NCBI GenBank assembly: GCA_963682025.1
Contig: OY821520.1
Span: 137,958,738 to 138,022,737 of the forward strand
Direction: 5' to 3'
Origin: Cordilura impudica
Lineage: Eukaryota; Arthropoda; Insecta; Diptera; Scathophagidae
Length of the DNA stretch: 64,000 bases
Shown: positions 1 through 11,055 of the stretch, one piece after another
Numbering within the stretch: position 1 is the first letter of the stretch
Layout: every line of letters begins with the position of its first letter
Translations under genes and position numbers: made by a program
Notes under the pieces: generated by a model
Database searches by the model: none
What the model was told of the DNA's origin: nothing
The model's input: only the letters and a program-made list of their open reading frames with translations

Positions 1-1036
1 TCCAATACAGGATGTCGAATTGGGGCATGTGTTTTACTTTGCCAAAAATTAAAAAAAGACCTCATATTTTTAGCATGCCGTCATCATATGTTGGAGCTTG
101 TTGCAGGATCAGCGTTTAAGGCACTTGATATTGAAGAACAGACAACATCACCACAAATCAAAGTCTTCGCCACTTTTCAGCAAAGTTGGGAGTCCATTGG
201 GCTATTTTTCCGACTGCATCAGCCACAAAATTGTTGAAAAAATAATGCCGAAATATATACGCGAAGATGTAAAAAATTTTATAAAAGCGCAGCTTAAGGA
301 AATGCAATCAAGAGATTACAAAGAACTGCTTCAACAGAGCCTTATATTTTTGGGTGATAGATCTGAGCCCCATCCGACAATAAAACCTCCTGGAGCCATT
401 AATCGGGCACGCTGGATGATGAAAATTATATACTCATTAAAAATATGCATTTGTCGAAACAATCGTTCATAAACGCTTCAAAAATTGACGCCTTGCCAGT
501 GTCCTAGATATGCTTCTCTCAATGATTTAAGTTTATTGAAGCAATTGGATAACTATAAAAGCCTTAACGAATCAATCGCACGCGCCACGTTGAAAACTTT
601 TCTGGTGCACCAGTGGTACCTATCCCCGAAGTTGGCTGCCTTAGCTTTTTTTGATGAACGTATCGACACCAAAATGTTGCGTTTAATGGTCCGAAATCTA
701 CACGTACCAAGTAACGGCAAAGAATTAGTAAAAGCAGTATTATCCGAAAACATGCTTAAAAATAAACATATTCAAGATTTAATATCCGAAGCCTGCCTAG
801 CCTTTTTTGAAGCCTGCAATATATCTGTTGATTTTTTACAAACAGATCCGGAAAAATGGCATAAAAACAAACCCTTTAGTGAAGCAAAGAATAAAGTTCA
901 GCAATTGCACGTGGTAAATGATGTCGCAGAACACGGCGTGGCCATGGCTCATTCTTGTAAAAATGTAACAACTTCTGAAACAGACTTTCAGAATTTATTG
1001 CAGGGCATAGAACTACAAAAACTGCAAAAGCTCTAA
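1..1036 (+). pseudogene. Broken transposon-like gene, 5' end beyond window
   Basis: Three plus-strand reading frames, joined only by frameshifts, read as one protein. About 1-230 reads LACRHHMLELVAG and FQQSWESIG. About 290-470 reads YKELLQQSLIFLGD and then PGAINRARWMMKIIYSLK. 485-1036 reads LNESIARATLKTFLVHQWYLS and LAALAFFDERID. From memory this resembles an unnamed protein family, with HH and 'PGA..ARWM.K.IYSLK' motifs, that is present in many copies in arthropod and cnidarian genomes and is therefore probably carried by a mobile element. I cannot name its superfamily. At least two frameshifts make it non-functional. The N-terminal part lies left of the window. No introns are apparent. The end at the TAA near 1036 gives a natural C-terminus. 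Confidence 0.55.
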
Positions 1037-1040
1037 GAAA

Positions 1041-1700
1041 AAATAATTTTTTAATTTATTTTGGGTATGAGAAGCAAGCTGCCTAGAGTTTTGGGGGAGT
1101 TGCAAAAAATTTCAAAATCAACCATATTGACTCTCATTGCAACAGAACCACCCATATTTAATATTTGAAAAGAAAAAATAAAAACTAACATTAAAACAAA
1201 TCCGATGCATAACTGGCAAAACACCTTAGAATATTTTGAATTTCACAAAGCGTAAAAAGGGTATAACTTTGGAACGGTAAGAGCAAATTCAATAATTTTT
1301 TTAAATGACTCAGCCTTTATGCGTAATTAGTTTTTTTAACTTTGATAGAAATTTTAAAAGTTACAAAGCATTACTTTCAAAATTTACGCAAAAATGTCAT
1401 TAAGGGAACCCAAATGAGCACAAAATTACCGAAACTTACGATTTCTACACAGAAAAGTAAAGCTTGAACATTCTTCTTTTAAAATATTGACTTTGTAACA
1501 AAGAAAATCGTGGTTATGGGCCAAGTAATTAGTAAAACTCAAAAAATGTCCGGGAATCCCGATTTTTGGGTAAAATTCGACTTTAACGACCTCTAAACCT
1601 CTTCCGAAAAATCTGAAAAAAAAATCACAAAAATACTTTACCCTATAAGCTTTCAAAAAATGCTTGGGCACCCATGAAAATCGAAAAATAATTCTTTTTT
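1041..1700. other. AT-rich non-coding DNA
   Basis: I see no supported gene. A minus-strand open frame at 1426-1671 is rich in F and K and looks like chance. Confidence 0.5.
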
Positions 1701-1704
1701 TTGG

Positions 1705-1790
1705 GACACCCTAGTGTGCACCTGAACATTGTCTTGATGAAAAACAACTTTCTTTTTGGCCAAATGCGGTCGTTTTTACACCCACCACAC
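1705..1790 (-). mobile_element. Mariner transposase scrap
   Basis: On the minus strand this short piece reads HLAKKKVVFHQDN followed by VHT. That matches the mariner motif around the second catalytic aspartate (typically HQDNAPAHT). Nothing else of the transposase could be placed. The next minus-strand bases begin AGGGTGTCCC, which looks like a different repeat. It is a dead fragment. Confidence 0.4.
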
Positions 1791-1799
1791 CACTGTGCC

Positions 1800-2565
1800 A
1801 TATTATTATTATGGTACTTTATTGGCATTAAAAAAAATAGTTTCAAACGATAAAGCTGCATGCACTAGAGGGTTAATAATATTATGACTAGAGATAGTAG
1901 CATAACATTGTTAACCCACATAACTATTCTTATAAATAGTAAGGAAATTCTTTATTTTCAAATATAAATTCAGTTTTTATTCTTCTTCATTATTCTAGCT
2001 AAGTGATTTGTGGGTCGCACGCTATACTTGTTTCATCACTATACATGTGCCCAGAACATATGGGGGGGGCTTTTTTTATACATCTCAGTACAACCATCAA
2101 ACATAATAATTATTTCGACATATAAATTTGTGGAAAAAGTTGTAGAAAAATGTTGAACGTTTTTCTTATGAATTTTCATGAATTTAAAGAAAGCGTGAGA
2201 ATTTTAACAAATATACAAATAAATTTTTGGGCCTTATTCATACTAAAATTCTAGCTCAATTTTTTCGAATGAAATTTTGCAATTTTTGTATGAAAAAATT
2301 TGGTCACTTGCCAGAATTTCATTATGAATTAATGTTTATATGCTTTCATTTAACTCTATTTGTCTGTGCGTTTGTTTGTTTGTTTGTTTAAGACGGAATC
2401 TTGTAACTGCATTTTCAGGAACTTCCTGACTAGCTAGAACTCTATAGCTTTCAGCATTTACCTAAAATGGATGGCAATACATTATTTTATAATTTCTTTT
2501 TCGAATTTTCACCAAAAAGCTAGAGCACTGAAATTTCAAAAGTTACCAAAGTGGTTGAGAATACA
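1800..2565. repeat. AT-rich DNA with a (GTTT)n run and a repeat unit
   Basis: There is no gene. 2345-2400 has a GTTT microsatellite. 2400-2500 (AACTTCCTGACTAGCTAGAA and downstream) is related to 5085-5150 on the far side of the Helitron. The two flanks are therefore copies of the same repeat. The string AATACATTATTTTATAATTT at about 2476 is an uninterrupted version of the Helitron target. Confidence 0.5.
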
Positions 2566-2589
2566 TCTATATATATAAAATTCATTTTC

Positions 2590-3300
2590 TGTTTGTTTGT
2601 TTGTTTGTTTGACCGCTATACAAATTTTTATTTTTCAACGGATTTCTGTGAAATTTGGTACACACGATCTCTGTCCTCCAGGAAAGGTCGCCATCTGATT
2701 TTTACCAGCCACGCCTACTTTTACGCCCACTTTTTGTATACAACTCATTTTCTGTTTTTTGGTATAATTGTTCGTTATACAAATTTTTATTTTTCAACAG
2801 ATTTCTCTGAAATTTGGTACGCACAATCTCTGTACTCCAGGCAAGGTTACCATGTGATTCTTGCGGCCACGCCTACTTTTACGCCCACTTTTTATACAAA
2901 ATTCATTTTCTGTTTTTTGGTAGAATTGTTTGCTATAAAAATTTTTATTTTTCGACGGATTTCTCTGAAATTTGGTACGCACGATCTCCATACTCCAGGA
3001 AAGGTCGCCGTATGATTCTTACCAGCCACGCCTACTTCTATGTATTAAAAATTTATTTTTTTTCTTTTATCTGTTTCTTTGTTTGACTGCTATACAAACT
3101 TTTATTTTTCAATGCCTTTCTCTGAAATTTGGTACACGTGATCTCTGTACTCCGGGGAAGGTCAGATTGTATTTCTTTCTGGCCACGCCTACCTTTACGC
3201 CCACTTTTTTATAAAACTAATTTTCTGTTTTTTGGTACATTTGTCCGCTATACAAATTTGTATTTTTCAACGGATTTCTCTGAAATTTGGTACACACGCG
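2590..3300 (+). repeat. About 155-bp tandem repeat inside the Helitron
   Basis: About five diverged units occur. Each contains CTATACAAATTTTTATTTTTC, AACGGATTTCTCTGAAATTTGG, a 'CTGTACTCCAGG' block and 'CCACGCCTACTTTTACGCCC'. Unit starts lie near 2620, 2775, 2930, 3090 and 3245. The open frames here (for example 2551-3015 and 2814-3086) are translations of the repeat and not genes. Internal tandem arrays are common in small Helitrons. Confidence 0.8.
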
Positions 3301-3560
3301 AATAACTTTACGATGAACAAATTCGCCAAATTTAAAAAAGGTCCCCAAAAGAAATGAACAAATTCCCCATTTTTTTAAAAAAAAAATAAATAAAAAAATG
3401 AACTTACTCCCCAAATTCGTTCTTAATTTTTTTCATATTTTTATTTAATGAATTTTGTTAAATATTTATTTAAGTGAAAATTTGCATACTGATCTCAATA
3501 TCTGTCCTGCAATAAATGCATTTAAAATCTGTATTCTTTTCAATAGCATCATTTCGACAC
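3297..3560 (+). repeat. Partial copy of the nested TIR element
   Basis: The stretch (CGAATAACTTTACGATGAAC, then CCCCAAAAGAAATGAACAAA, then CTGTATTCTTTTCAATAGCA) is homologous to 3915-4075 inside the element at 3857-4967. It lacks that element's outer end. It marks a second, truncated copy or an internal duplication. Confidence 0.55.
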
Positions 3561-3856
3561 GCTCGCGGATTTGTTAAGAGAAGCGAAAATGCCTGAATCG
3601 ACTCAAGTGCGTCTAGGTATCCAGCGGCTAATACAACCTGAATCCAGGGAATCTGAAACTCATTAAACTACTGTTTTTCTCATATACAATTTTATGTCGT
3701 CTGCTCCAGAGTATAATATTTTCGTATATGCAGCAGAAGGAAAAACCAGAAATGTTGTTTATCACATAGCTCTAGAATAACTAAAATTCGTAACTTTTAG
3801 ACATCATACACTCAAAATACACCATGCATAAACATAGTTAGTTGTAATGGTAAGCA

Positions 3857-4967
3857 GGCGCCGAGAACTTAGTCCCCCATGAATAAATTCCCAAAAAAAT
3901 TAACTTATTCCCCAAAAAATTGGGAATAACTTCACGGTGAACAAATTACCCAAAATTAAAAAAAATGTCCCCGAAAGAAATGAACAAATTCCCCATACTG
4001 CTCAATATCTGTCCTACAACAGATTTATTTAATATCTGTATTCTTTTCAATAGCATCATTTCGGTGCGCGGAATTGGGGCACGGACGCGGACACGACGCG
4101 CTCGCGGAACACAACTTAGCTAAAATATCAAAATTATCTGAAAAACATATTTTGGCGATTCAAATAAGTTGACGACAACTGCGCGACAACACGGGTGTGG
4201 CTGCCAAATGCGCGGAAGCCGCTCGCGGAACAGAGCTTAGTTAAAATATCTGAATGATCTGAAAAATATAATTTGGCAATTACAATAAGTTGACAACAAC
4301 TGCGCGGCAGCACTGGTGTGGCTGCCAAACGCGCGGAAGCGACTCGCGGACGCGAACGCAACGCGCTCGCAACAAAGCTCAGATAAAATATCGGAATGAT
4401 CCGAAATATATATTTTGACGATTAAAATAAGTTGACGCTAACTGCACGGCAGCGGGGACGCGGAACACAGCTCAGTGAAAGTCTTCTGATAAATTTTATC
4501 TACGTATGTGCAATAATTACCTGTTGATCCAAATAGGCCACACATAACTATAAGCAGTTGCTTAAAGCAGCTTTGCGGCACAATTTTAAACGTCGCATTC
4601 ATTTTCCATTTTCGAAACTTCTATAAATTTGACGTCTCTGCTCAATGATTATCATTTATTGAATGAATTAATTCAATTTTTAAAACTTCTGATTCCTTTA
4701 ATTTGCAAACGATTCCGTTATATTTGTTATATACAAAATAAATAAACTTCAAGCAGTTTCGCAGCTTATTTTTCAAGTATTTTTGCTGTAGCGTGTTTTA
4801 AAAAAACTTCTAAATTAAAAAATCAAAAAATTTTAAATTGAAATAAAAAATGAATTTACTCCCCAAAAAATGTGAACATTGGGGTTTTTTTTCATCATGA
4901 ACAAATTCCCCAATCCCACACAAATTTTTTGAGGAATTTGTTCATTGGGCACTAAGTACTCAGCGTC
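3857..4967. mobile_element. TIR element with 9-bp target duplication (Mutator-like?)
   Basis: The left end GGCGCCGAGAACTTAGTCCC and the reverse complement of the right end (GACGCTGAGTACTTAGTGCC) match over about 20 of the first 25 bases. The direct repeat TGGTAAGCA flanks the element at 3848-3856 and 4968-4976. A 9-bp duplication is characteristic of Mutator-like elements and also fits Merlin, so the assignment is tentative. No transposase frame is visible. The element sits inside the Helitron and is therefore younger than it. Confidence 0.6.
4085..4480 (+). repeat. GC-rich minisatellite, about 120-bp unit
   Basis: Three to four units contain CGCTCGCGGAACA(C/G)A, GCTTAGTTAAAATATC, AAATAAGTTGACGACAACTG and GTGTGGCTGCCAAA. 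Unit landmarks fall near 4107, 4229, 4369 and 4461. Base composition is markedly more GC-rich than the surroundings, with many CGCG tetramers. Confidence 0.65.
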
Positions 4968-5256
4968 TGGTAAGCATAGTGAACCATTTTTCAAGTCAAA
5001 GGCCTTTGGATCCCGGGCAAGACCGGGTAAAAACAGCTAGTTATTTTATAATTTGTTCACTATTTGTCGCGCTTTACCTTAAAGCTGGTGTTTGTAGTTT
5101 AATTTTCACCAACTTCCCGACTAACTAAAGTTCTGAACATTTACGTAAAGTGAATCAAAACTTATTATTAAATCAATTTTAAATGATCATTGTTTCTCGT
5201 GGTTATCCTGAAATTTTATAAAATCCTGTCTTCAAAATATTACCAGTTATAAAAAT

Positions 5257-5692
5257 AATCTAACCCATAAAAACAAAGTTTTTATTAAAACTCTTTCTTT
5301 CCTTATGCATATGAGTTTTGAGTCTCTCCGTGCCTGTGCGTGATTTTTTTAAAATTAGTCTATGGAGCAAGTTTCAGATCGATCGGGTAAGGGAAAATGT
5401 GTTTTAAATCATTCCGTGACTGTGCGTGACTATGCGTGACTGTGCGTGGCTATGTCAAAGTTAATCTTTCTTTCAGAGCAAGTGTATGGACCAAATTTCA
5501 GATCGATCGGATGAGGGGAAATGACATATAGATCACTCCGTGGCTGTGCGTGACTGTGCGTCACTACCCCAAAAGTAATCTTTAGTCACAACAAGACTAT
5601 GGGCCAAGTTTCAGATCAATTGGATAAGGGGGAATGGGGTTGCCCCACGACAGACAAAAAGAGAGATTGAGTTGAAAGAAAGAGTTTAAAAA
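5257..5692 (+). mobile_element. Minisatellite-bearing foldback element, short copy
   Basis: It is the same element as 18294-19230 but in the opposite orientation. It begins AATCTAACCCATAAAAACAA, followed by TAAAACTCTTTCTTT at about 5287-5300. It ends near AAAGAAAGAGTTTA (5675-5688), the inverted match. Inside are about three units with TGGACCAAATTTCAGATCGA and GTGACTGTGCGTGAC. There is no coding capacity. The element class is unknown. Confidence 0.6.
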
Positions 5693-6266
5693 GTATCTTT
5701 CGATTATAGCATTCATTCCTTAAGCTAAGGTAAACATTTTTCTTAATCATATAGATGGCTACTGAAAAAATCACCAAGCATTTCCATTAAGTAAATAAAA
5801 TATTTTATTTGAGTATGTATGAGATTTGTATTGAGATTGGTATAAGTATATTCAATGTTTTATTGTTTCATCGTCTCATCTCCAGACAGCTTGACTGCAC
5901 CCATTTTTGTATATATATTTTTTATTTATTTTTTTGAAAAACATTTTCATTGACCTTGTCTATCTTTGTTGTGTTAATGAATGTAAATGAAAATTCCTTT
6001 TTTTTATTGCCAATTCCTTTACAGGTTAACGACTCTTATTGCGCAAGGTTTTATTTTAATAATTAATTTTTCCTTGTTTTTGTTTGGTAGTCTACAATTT
6101 GTTGGAATTTCTTTTTTATTTTTATGTCATTGGTTTTTAATGGTTTTTGTTAAGCAAAGACAAAAGCGTCATGGAAAATGAGTCATGGAAAATGAGTATA
6201 TGGTACCCACATAAATAGCAAAATAAAAGTGACGCATGAATTCCCTTTTAAATAATTTCAAGTAAG
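5693..6266. other. AT-rich non-coding DNA
   Basis: No gene or recognisable repeat was found here. The open frame at 5987-6181 is F/L-rich with no recognisable motif and is treated as chance. Confidence 0.45.
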
Positions 6267-6364
6267 AATTTAACCAGCGATGCCAACTTAGCGCTTTTCC
6301 TACTAGATTTAGAAGTACAAAAACTGAATCTGGTATTCGTAATTGGGGTCCGCACAAAACTTGT

Positions 6365-7010
6365 TGACGACTTAGGTATATACATAGGTTATTTAAAGAG
6401 TTAACAACTGAGTTAATTGCACCTACGCGTAAATTTAAATATTTGGAGGATGAGATCGATCCTATACTTAATGAAATTTACTATTTGGATTATAGTTTAG
6501 CAACGGCTTGTTTTGACAATAATATTTAAGAATCGGAAAAACAATTATATCAAACAAGAGTTATTTGATAATCACAAAATCTGTTATTTGCGAACTAAGA
6601 GCTGAATTAATCACTAAAAAAATTCTTTGCTCCGTGAACAACATCTTTTTTTCCAAAAATTCTAAACATGTTATAATTTTAATAAATTAATTTGTAAAAG
6701 ATTATTATCTCGACAATTTAAAGACAGAACTGATGTATTTTGGATTGAAATTCATAAATTCAAAAACTCAGTCAATGAATTCCCATTTTATTAAATTATC
6801 AAGTTTCGATGACTTTCCAGTACTCAAACGCTGAACTCGAAAGTGTTCAGTGCAATGAATTTTTTTATACAAAGTAAGAAAAAGAATGTCTTTAAACGCT
6901 GTAAATTCTTTAATACATATTAAATATGAACAATTAAATAAAAATGCCTGTTGTATTAATTATAAAATTCCATGTAATGTTTATATTAAATTATCTGCAA
7001 AGGTATACAA
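6365..7010 (+). pseudogene. hAT transposase remnant
   Basis: Broken plus-strand frames read FKYLEDEIDPILNEIYYLD, then (about 6735-6775) FWIEIHKFKNSVNEFPF, then (about 6890-7010) MSLNAVNSLIHIKYEQLNK. These resemble the C-terminal dimerisation region of hAT transposases ('FW.EI...', '..NSLI.IKY.L'). Several stops and frameshifts separate them, so the product is dead. Position just inside the left hAT end agrees with the assignment. The upstream catalytic part is missing. Confidence 0.5.
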
Positions 7011-7019
7011 AATCTAAAT

Positions 7020-7700
7020 TTTATATTAAAACAATACTATGGGCTTGAAGATGTAATAGAAAATTACACATTTTTATAAGAAAAATAATATATTAAATAT
7101 AGCAAGGTGTCATTTTTTCCATTTCTTTAAAATTGTCCGATAAATTTAAAATAACATTTATTTTAAAGAGAAATCTTCAGTCTTCAAGTTGAAAAACAAA
7201 TTTTTTTGTTTTTTCATATGTGTAAGAAGATATGGGGCTATATATGTAGCTTTCTCACAAAAATTTATTTTATTTATGTTTCGTTTTCATACAAAGTAAT
7301 TAATTAACGGGGATTATGTTGATGCTTTTTCATGTGATTTATAAGTCTCTAAAAAAAATATATATAAATATGAAATATATCGATAAGGTTTTTGGTACGT
7401 ATAACTTAAAAACCGTAGAAATTCGGAAACCCTCATTTTGGAAATCGTTTGCCACACCCAAAAACAAACCCGATTTTATAATCAGTACCCATTTTGGAAA
7501 GACCTTAAAATTACCTAACAAAATTCACTTGGCCCAAGCAAAAAGGACCAATATCATGGAATATATGAAGGAAAAAAGAAATTCCCTTTTTTGGCGTTTT
7601 CAAAGCACGATACCACCCCTTAAAAACACTTTGTTTTGGATATCACTTATACTTTTAATTTTTCCATAATATTAACTCTCAAAAACCACATGGCCCACAA
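7020..7700. other. AT-rich, possible further gene debris
   Basis: A 117-codon plus-strand frame (7316-7669) contains PDFIISTHFGKTLKLPNKIH. I do not recognise it. It may belong to the broken gene that follows or be a chance frame. Confidence 0.3.
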
Positions 7701-7703
7701 AAA

Positions 7704-8987
7704 ATGCTAAGCAAATTTGGCTGTACTGAAGTAAAATATGTTACAACAATTTTAAATGAAGTTCATACAATCTGGCAATGTAATAAGAAAGAAATAATAT
7801 TTCAAAAGAATTGGTAGCAAAGCTTGATGAAATATTCAATGGTTTCAGTACTACGATTAGGAATCTAGTTAGCTTCATGAACTCAAAAAACGCTGCTTAT
7901 CATCCAGTAGCTGTTGATTTCTTAAATTTTCAATCGAATAAAGGCATTCTTCATCCTAAAACTCTGAACGACCTGCAGGGTCATAGGTTCATGTTTTTGG
8001 TTGATATTTCTCATCAGACCAGCTGAACGATTTGTTAATTGAATTCGCCAGCCAATATAAAAGTGTATATAAAGATGCAGAGGTAATATTGAAAGTTCTT
8101 GACAGTGAATTCATTCATCAATTGAAGTTATGCGTTGCTTTGAACTCTGTTTGCATAGAACCGATTAAACTCGTTAGTAGTAGTGGAATAACTGAAAAAG
8201 AAAAACATGTGGAGTTCAATTCTATTTTAAGAAAAAATAATTGAAAATTTGGAAGAAGAAGGTGTTACATGCAACATGCTCTATGAAAACATTCCCGATA
8301 ATTTTAAATTCGCATTTTGTGAGCAGAAGATATCGTTTATTGAGGTTGCAAGAACTAACGAATTCTATAGCGATATCCTGTTGACTGCAAGAAATTCAGT
8401 CAATAATCGATATCTTAACATATCATTGGATGAAATCAAATCTTCCAAAAGCAATATAAATTTGGGACGAGTTTTTGCGATGGTTAAAAGAAATGAAGAT
8501 ATGGCTCCAAACAAAGAAATATATACAAGATGTCAGCAGGTAAAAGGTAGATGCAATCGCTCTATTTCTTATCTTATTAATAAATCCATTTTGCAAAAGG
8601 CTCGTATAAAAGAAGTAATTGATCAATTGAAATGTCTGAAGAACTGTTTTTATGACAACTCAAAATGGAATGCTGAAGAAAGGCTGAAACGCTTAGAAAA
8701 CTTAAGAATTCAGTTTGCAAGAAAAAAAACGGAAGAGCGACTCCGAATTGCTATCTAGTAGGCTACTGAGTCAAGAATCTGTATTAGATTATTTGGAACT
8801 AGAGCAGAAATTGTGTGAGGTAGATATTAAAGGTGACCGCATCAAAATAATGAAGAAACAAATAGAAATTTTAAAAAAATCCGGTCTTGCTTTTATATAT
8901 CCAAAAGAATGGATTGGAAAGAAAATATCTGAAGAAAGTGACCTTAGGTTAAAACTACAAAACCTACATGGAAATCTTTCTATCTAA
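7704..8987 (+). pseudogene. Unidentified broken gene, intronless copy
   Basis: Five consecutive plus-strand frames follow one another with little overlap and look like one protein of about 420 residues broken by frameshifts. They lie at 7704-7817, 7811-8026, 8032-8244, 8249-8758 and 8715-8987. Readable pieces include IFNGFSTTIRNLVSFMNSK, AFCEQKISFIEVARTNEFYS, RLKRLENLRIQFARKK and LAFIYPKEWIGKKISEESD. The composition is rich in K, E, L and I and the C-terminal half looks coiled-coil-like. I do not recognise the family, and no transposase motif is visible. Lack of introns fits a processed pseudogene or a fragment captured by the surrounding hAT element. Confidence 0.5.
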
Positions 8988-8989
8988 TA

Positions 8990-10084
8990 TGAAAATTTTT
9001 AATCACCTGAGTATTTTGTTCTGAAACAATTAATATTTTTTTTCCTAAGCGTATGATGTTATTGATTATTATGTAGGAGTTTGTAGGAAAAATCCATATC
9101 GGATTATATGGGGGTGGCTGGTGGGCGTGGCCGATTTTGATGAAACTTCATATTTTCCTTAAGTGCCAAGTTTCATCACTCTACGAACACTCCTTGTAGT
9201 TTTTAGACCCAAATTTATGCGATCCCACTGTGTCATGGGAGGAAATTGGAAACGCCCATTTCTGGATTTTTATCGCTTTAAAAAAAAAAGTTCCAGAACA
9301 AAAGTTTATACTAAATATGTGATCTAACGAAATCATAAAAAAAAATTTTTTCCAAAACAGGTTTTTTGACACCTTTTTAATTTAAATAACATTTTAAATT
9401 CAAATTTTATTGTCGATTTAATAGATTCAATTTTGTTTCAATTCAATTTTGTAAATAATAATTTATTGTAAAGCCAATGTGTAGACAAATCATTTGACTT
9501 ACCAACTCTGGAGCAGGTTACCTATAATTGACTATGAGCGAAGCACGACTATCCCAAATCTAAACCTCAGACTTACATTGACTGGCCTTGATATTTGTTG
9601 ATTGCCATTGCATATGCCAGACGAATTGGGTATTGTAAACGTTTAATTGCAATTGGAAAATTTGTTTTAATCAACTTGATTCTTGGCAATAAAACATGAT
9701 TTACCTTAAATTTGCCACTGATTCAATAGTAAAAGTAAAATACGTAGTGGAAGACCTAACACTCATTCATCTTCTTCTACCAAAGTATCAAATGAGTTGA
9801 ATGAAAAGGACGGGGATGGTTTTATTTGCAGCTGCTAATGCCATCAGTCGGAATTTAATATTGTTGTTAAGAAAATTATAGTATACAGGGGCAACGACGT
9901 TTTCGGAAATATATCCACTCCAGCACCACCGATCGGGTATATGTTTCGCCAAAAACTTTCCTTTTATTTTTATATTATAAAAGGGCCCCAGCGCCACCTC
10001 TGAGTGGGGGGTCTAATACAAACAAAAATAATTCGGAGCAGCTCACGAATATATAATTTGAATATAAGGCGAATAGCTTCATTG
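8990..10084. repeat. AT-rich DNA with dispersed-repeat fragments
   Basis: 9085-9190 (GGGTGGCTGGTGGGCGTGGC, then AAGTGCCAAGTTTCATCAC) resembles transcribed-strand dispersed repeats typical of fly genomes. The rest has no supported gene. The minus-strand frame at 9788-9997 has no recognisable motif. Confidence 0.4.
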
Positions 10085-10975
10085 ATTCCGCCTTGACATG
10101 CATACGCGCCAACACTATTATTTATTTATTACTTTTTACGGGAGCTATTTTCCGCCTATTTTCTGCACCGCTACTTACATTAATAACTGATGATGTCACC
10201 CAATCTCCCTGTCATTGTACACGAAATAAATTTAATAATTATTATGTATGTAAGCTACCACGCCTACTGATCCGATACCGATCATTTTCAGCACGGCTAC
10301 TTACACTAATAACCTGTGAACTCACAGAAAGTATCGTTACTCTCCCTTTTATATTACTGAAGATATATGATATTGAAAATTCACTTTGTACGGGAAGTGG
10401 CACGCCCAATTATCCGATGCCACCCATTTTCGGCATGGATTCTCACAGAAATAATAGATGACCTCACACAAATTTGCATAGCTCTCTCTCTCTATCATAT
10501 AACTCAAAATATATGGTATTCAATAACTTCTTTGCAAGGGATGTACCACACTCATTTATCCGATACCGTCTAGTTTCAGTACGGCTATTAACATAAATAG
10601 CAGATGACGTTCACAAATTGCAGAGCGATCTCCCTATCATAGTACGCGAGATGTGTAATATTGAATATTTACTTTGTATGGGAGATGTCACGCCTACTGA
10701 TGCGATAGCGCCCATTTTAAGCATGGCTACTCAGATTAATAGCCTGTGAAATCACACATGATTTAAAGATATAGGATATTGAAAATTCAATTTGTATGGG
10801 AGGTGGCACGCAAACTTTTCCGATCCCAACCATTTTCGACACGGCTGTTCATAGTAGTAACAGATGACCTCATACAAGTTTGTAAATCTTTCCCTGGCAT
10901 AGTACTCGATATACATATGTAATATTAAATATTTACTTTGTATGGGAGGTGCCACGTCCACTTAACCGATGCCGT
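10085..10975 (+). repeat. Tandem array, about 120-155-bp unit
   Basis: About seven diverged units share TTTGTATGGGAGGTGGCACG, CCGATGCCGCCCATTTTC, 'GGCTACTCACATTAATA' and 'GATGACCTCACACAA'. Landmarks fall near 10128, 10248, 10380, 10530, 10668, 10788 and 10932. Open frames at 10093-10573 are repeat translations. The array lies inside the hAT element near its right end. Confidence 0.7.
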
Positions 10976-11009
10976 CAAATTGTGACGGACAGAAAAAATC
11001 TATTTATAA

Positions 11010-11055
11010 ATATAATATACAATATATATATTATATATATATATATTGTATATGA
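11010..11055. repeat. (TA)n microsatellite
   Basis: An AT/TA dinucleotide run with an internal palindrome, next to the tandem array. Confidence 0.8.

Larger units (their letters stand above)
2566..5040 (+). mobile_element. Non-autonomous Helitron
   Basis: The 5' end starts TCTATATATATAAAATTC after an A. The 3' end is a GC hairpin (CCCGGGCAAGACCGGG, about 5012-5027) followed by TAAAAACAGCTAG, ending in CTAG before a T. These are the hallmarks of Helitrons: 5' TC, 3' hairpin plus CTRR, insertion between A and T, and no target duplication or terminal inverted repeats. The joined flank AATACA|TTATTTTATAATTT is also present uninterrupted at about 2476, which supports the exact borders. No Rep/helicase coding region is visible, so the element depends on others. 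It carries roughly 155-bp tandem repeats at its 5' side and a nested TIR element (3857-4967). Confidence 0.75.

Noticed and set aside
2551..3214. Overlapping plus-strand open frames of 80-154 codons
   Set aside because: They are translations of the roughly 155-bp Helitron tandem repeat, with the same peptide recurring in different frames.
10093..10573. Open frames of 122 and 68 codons
   Set aside because: They lie in the tandem array and follow its repeat pattern.
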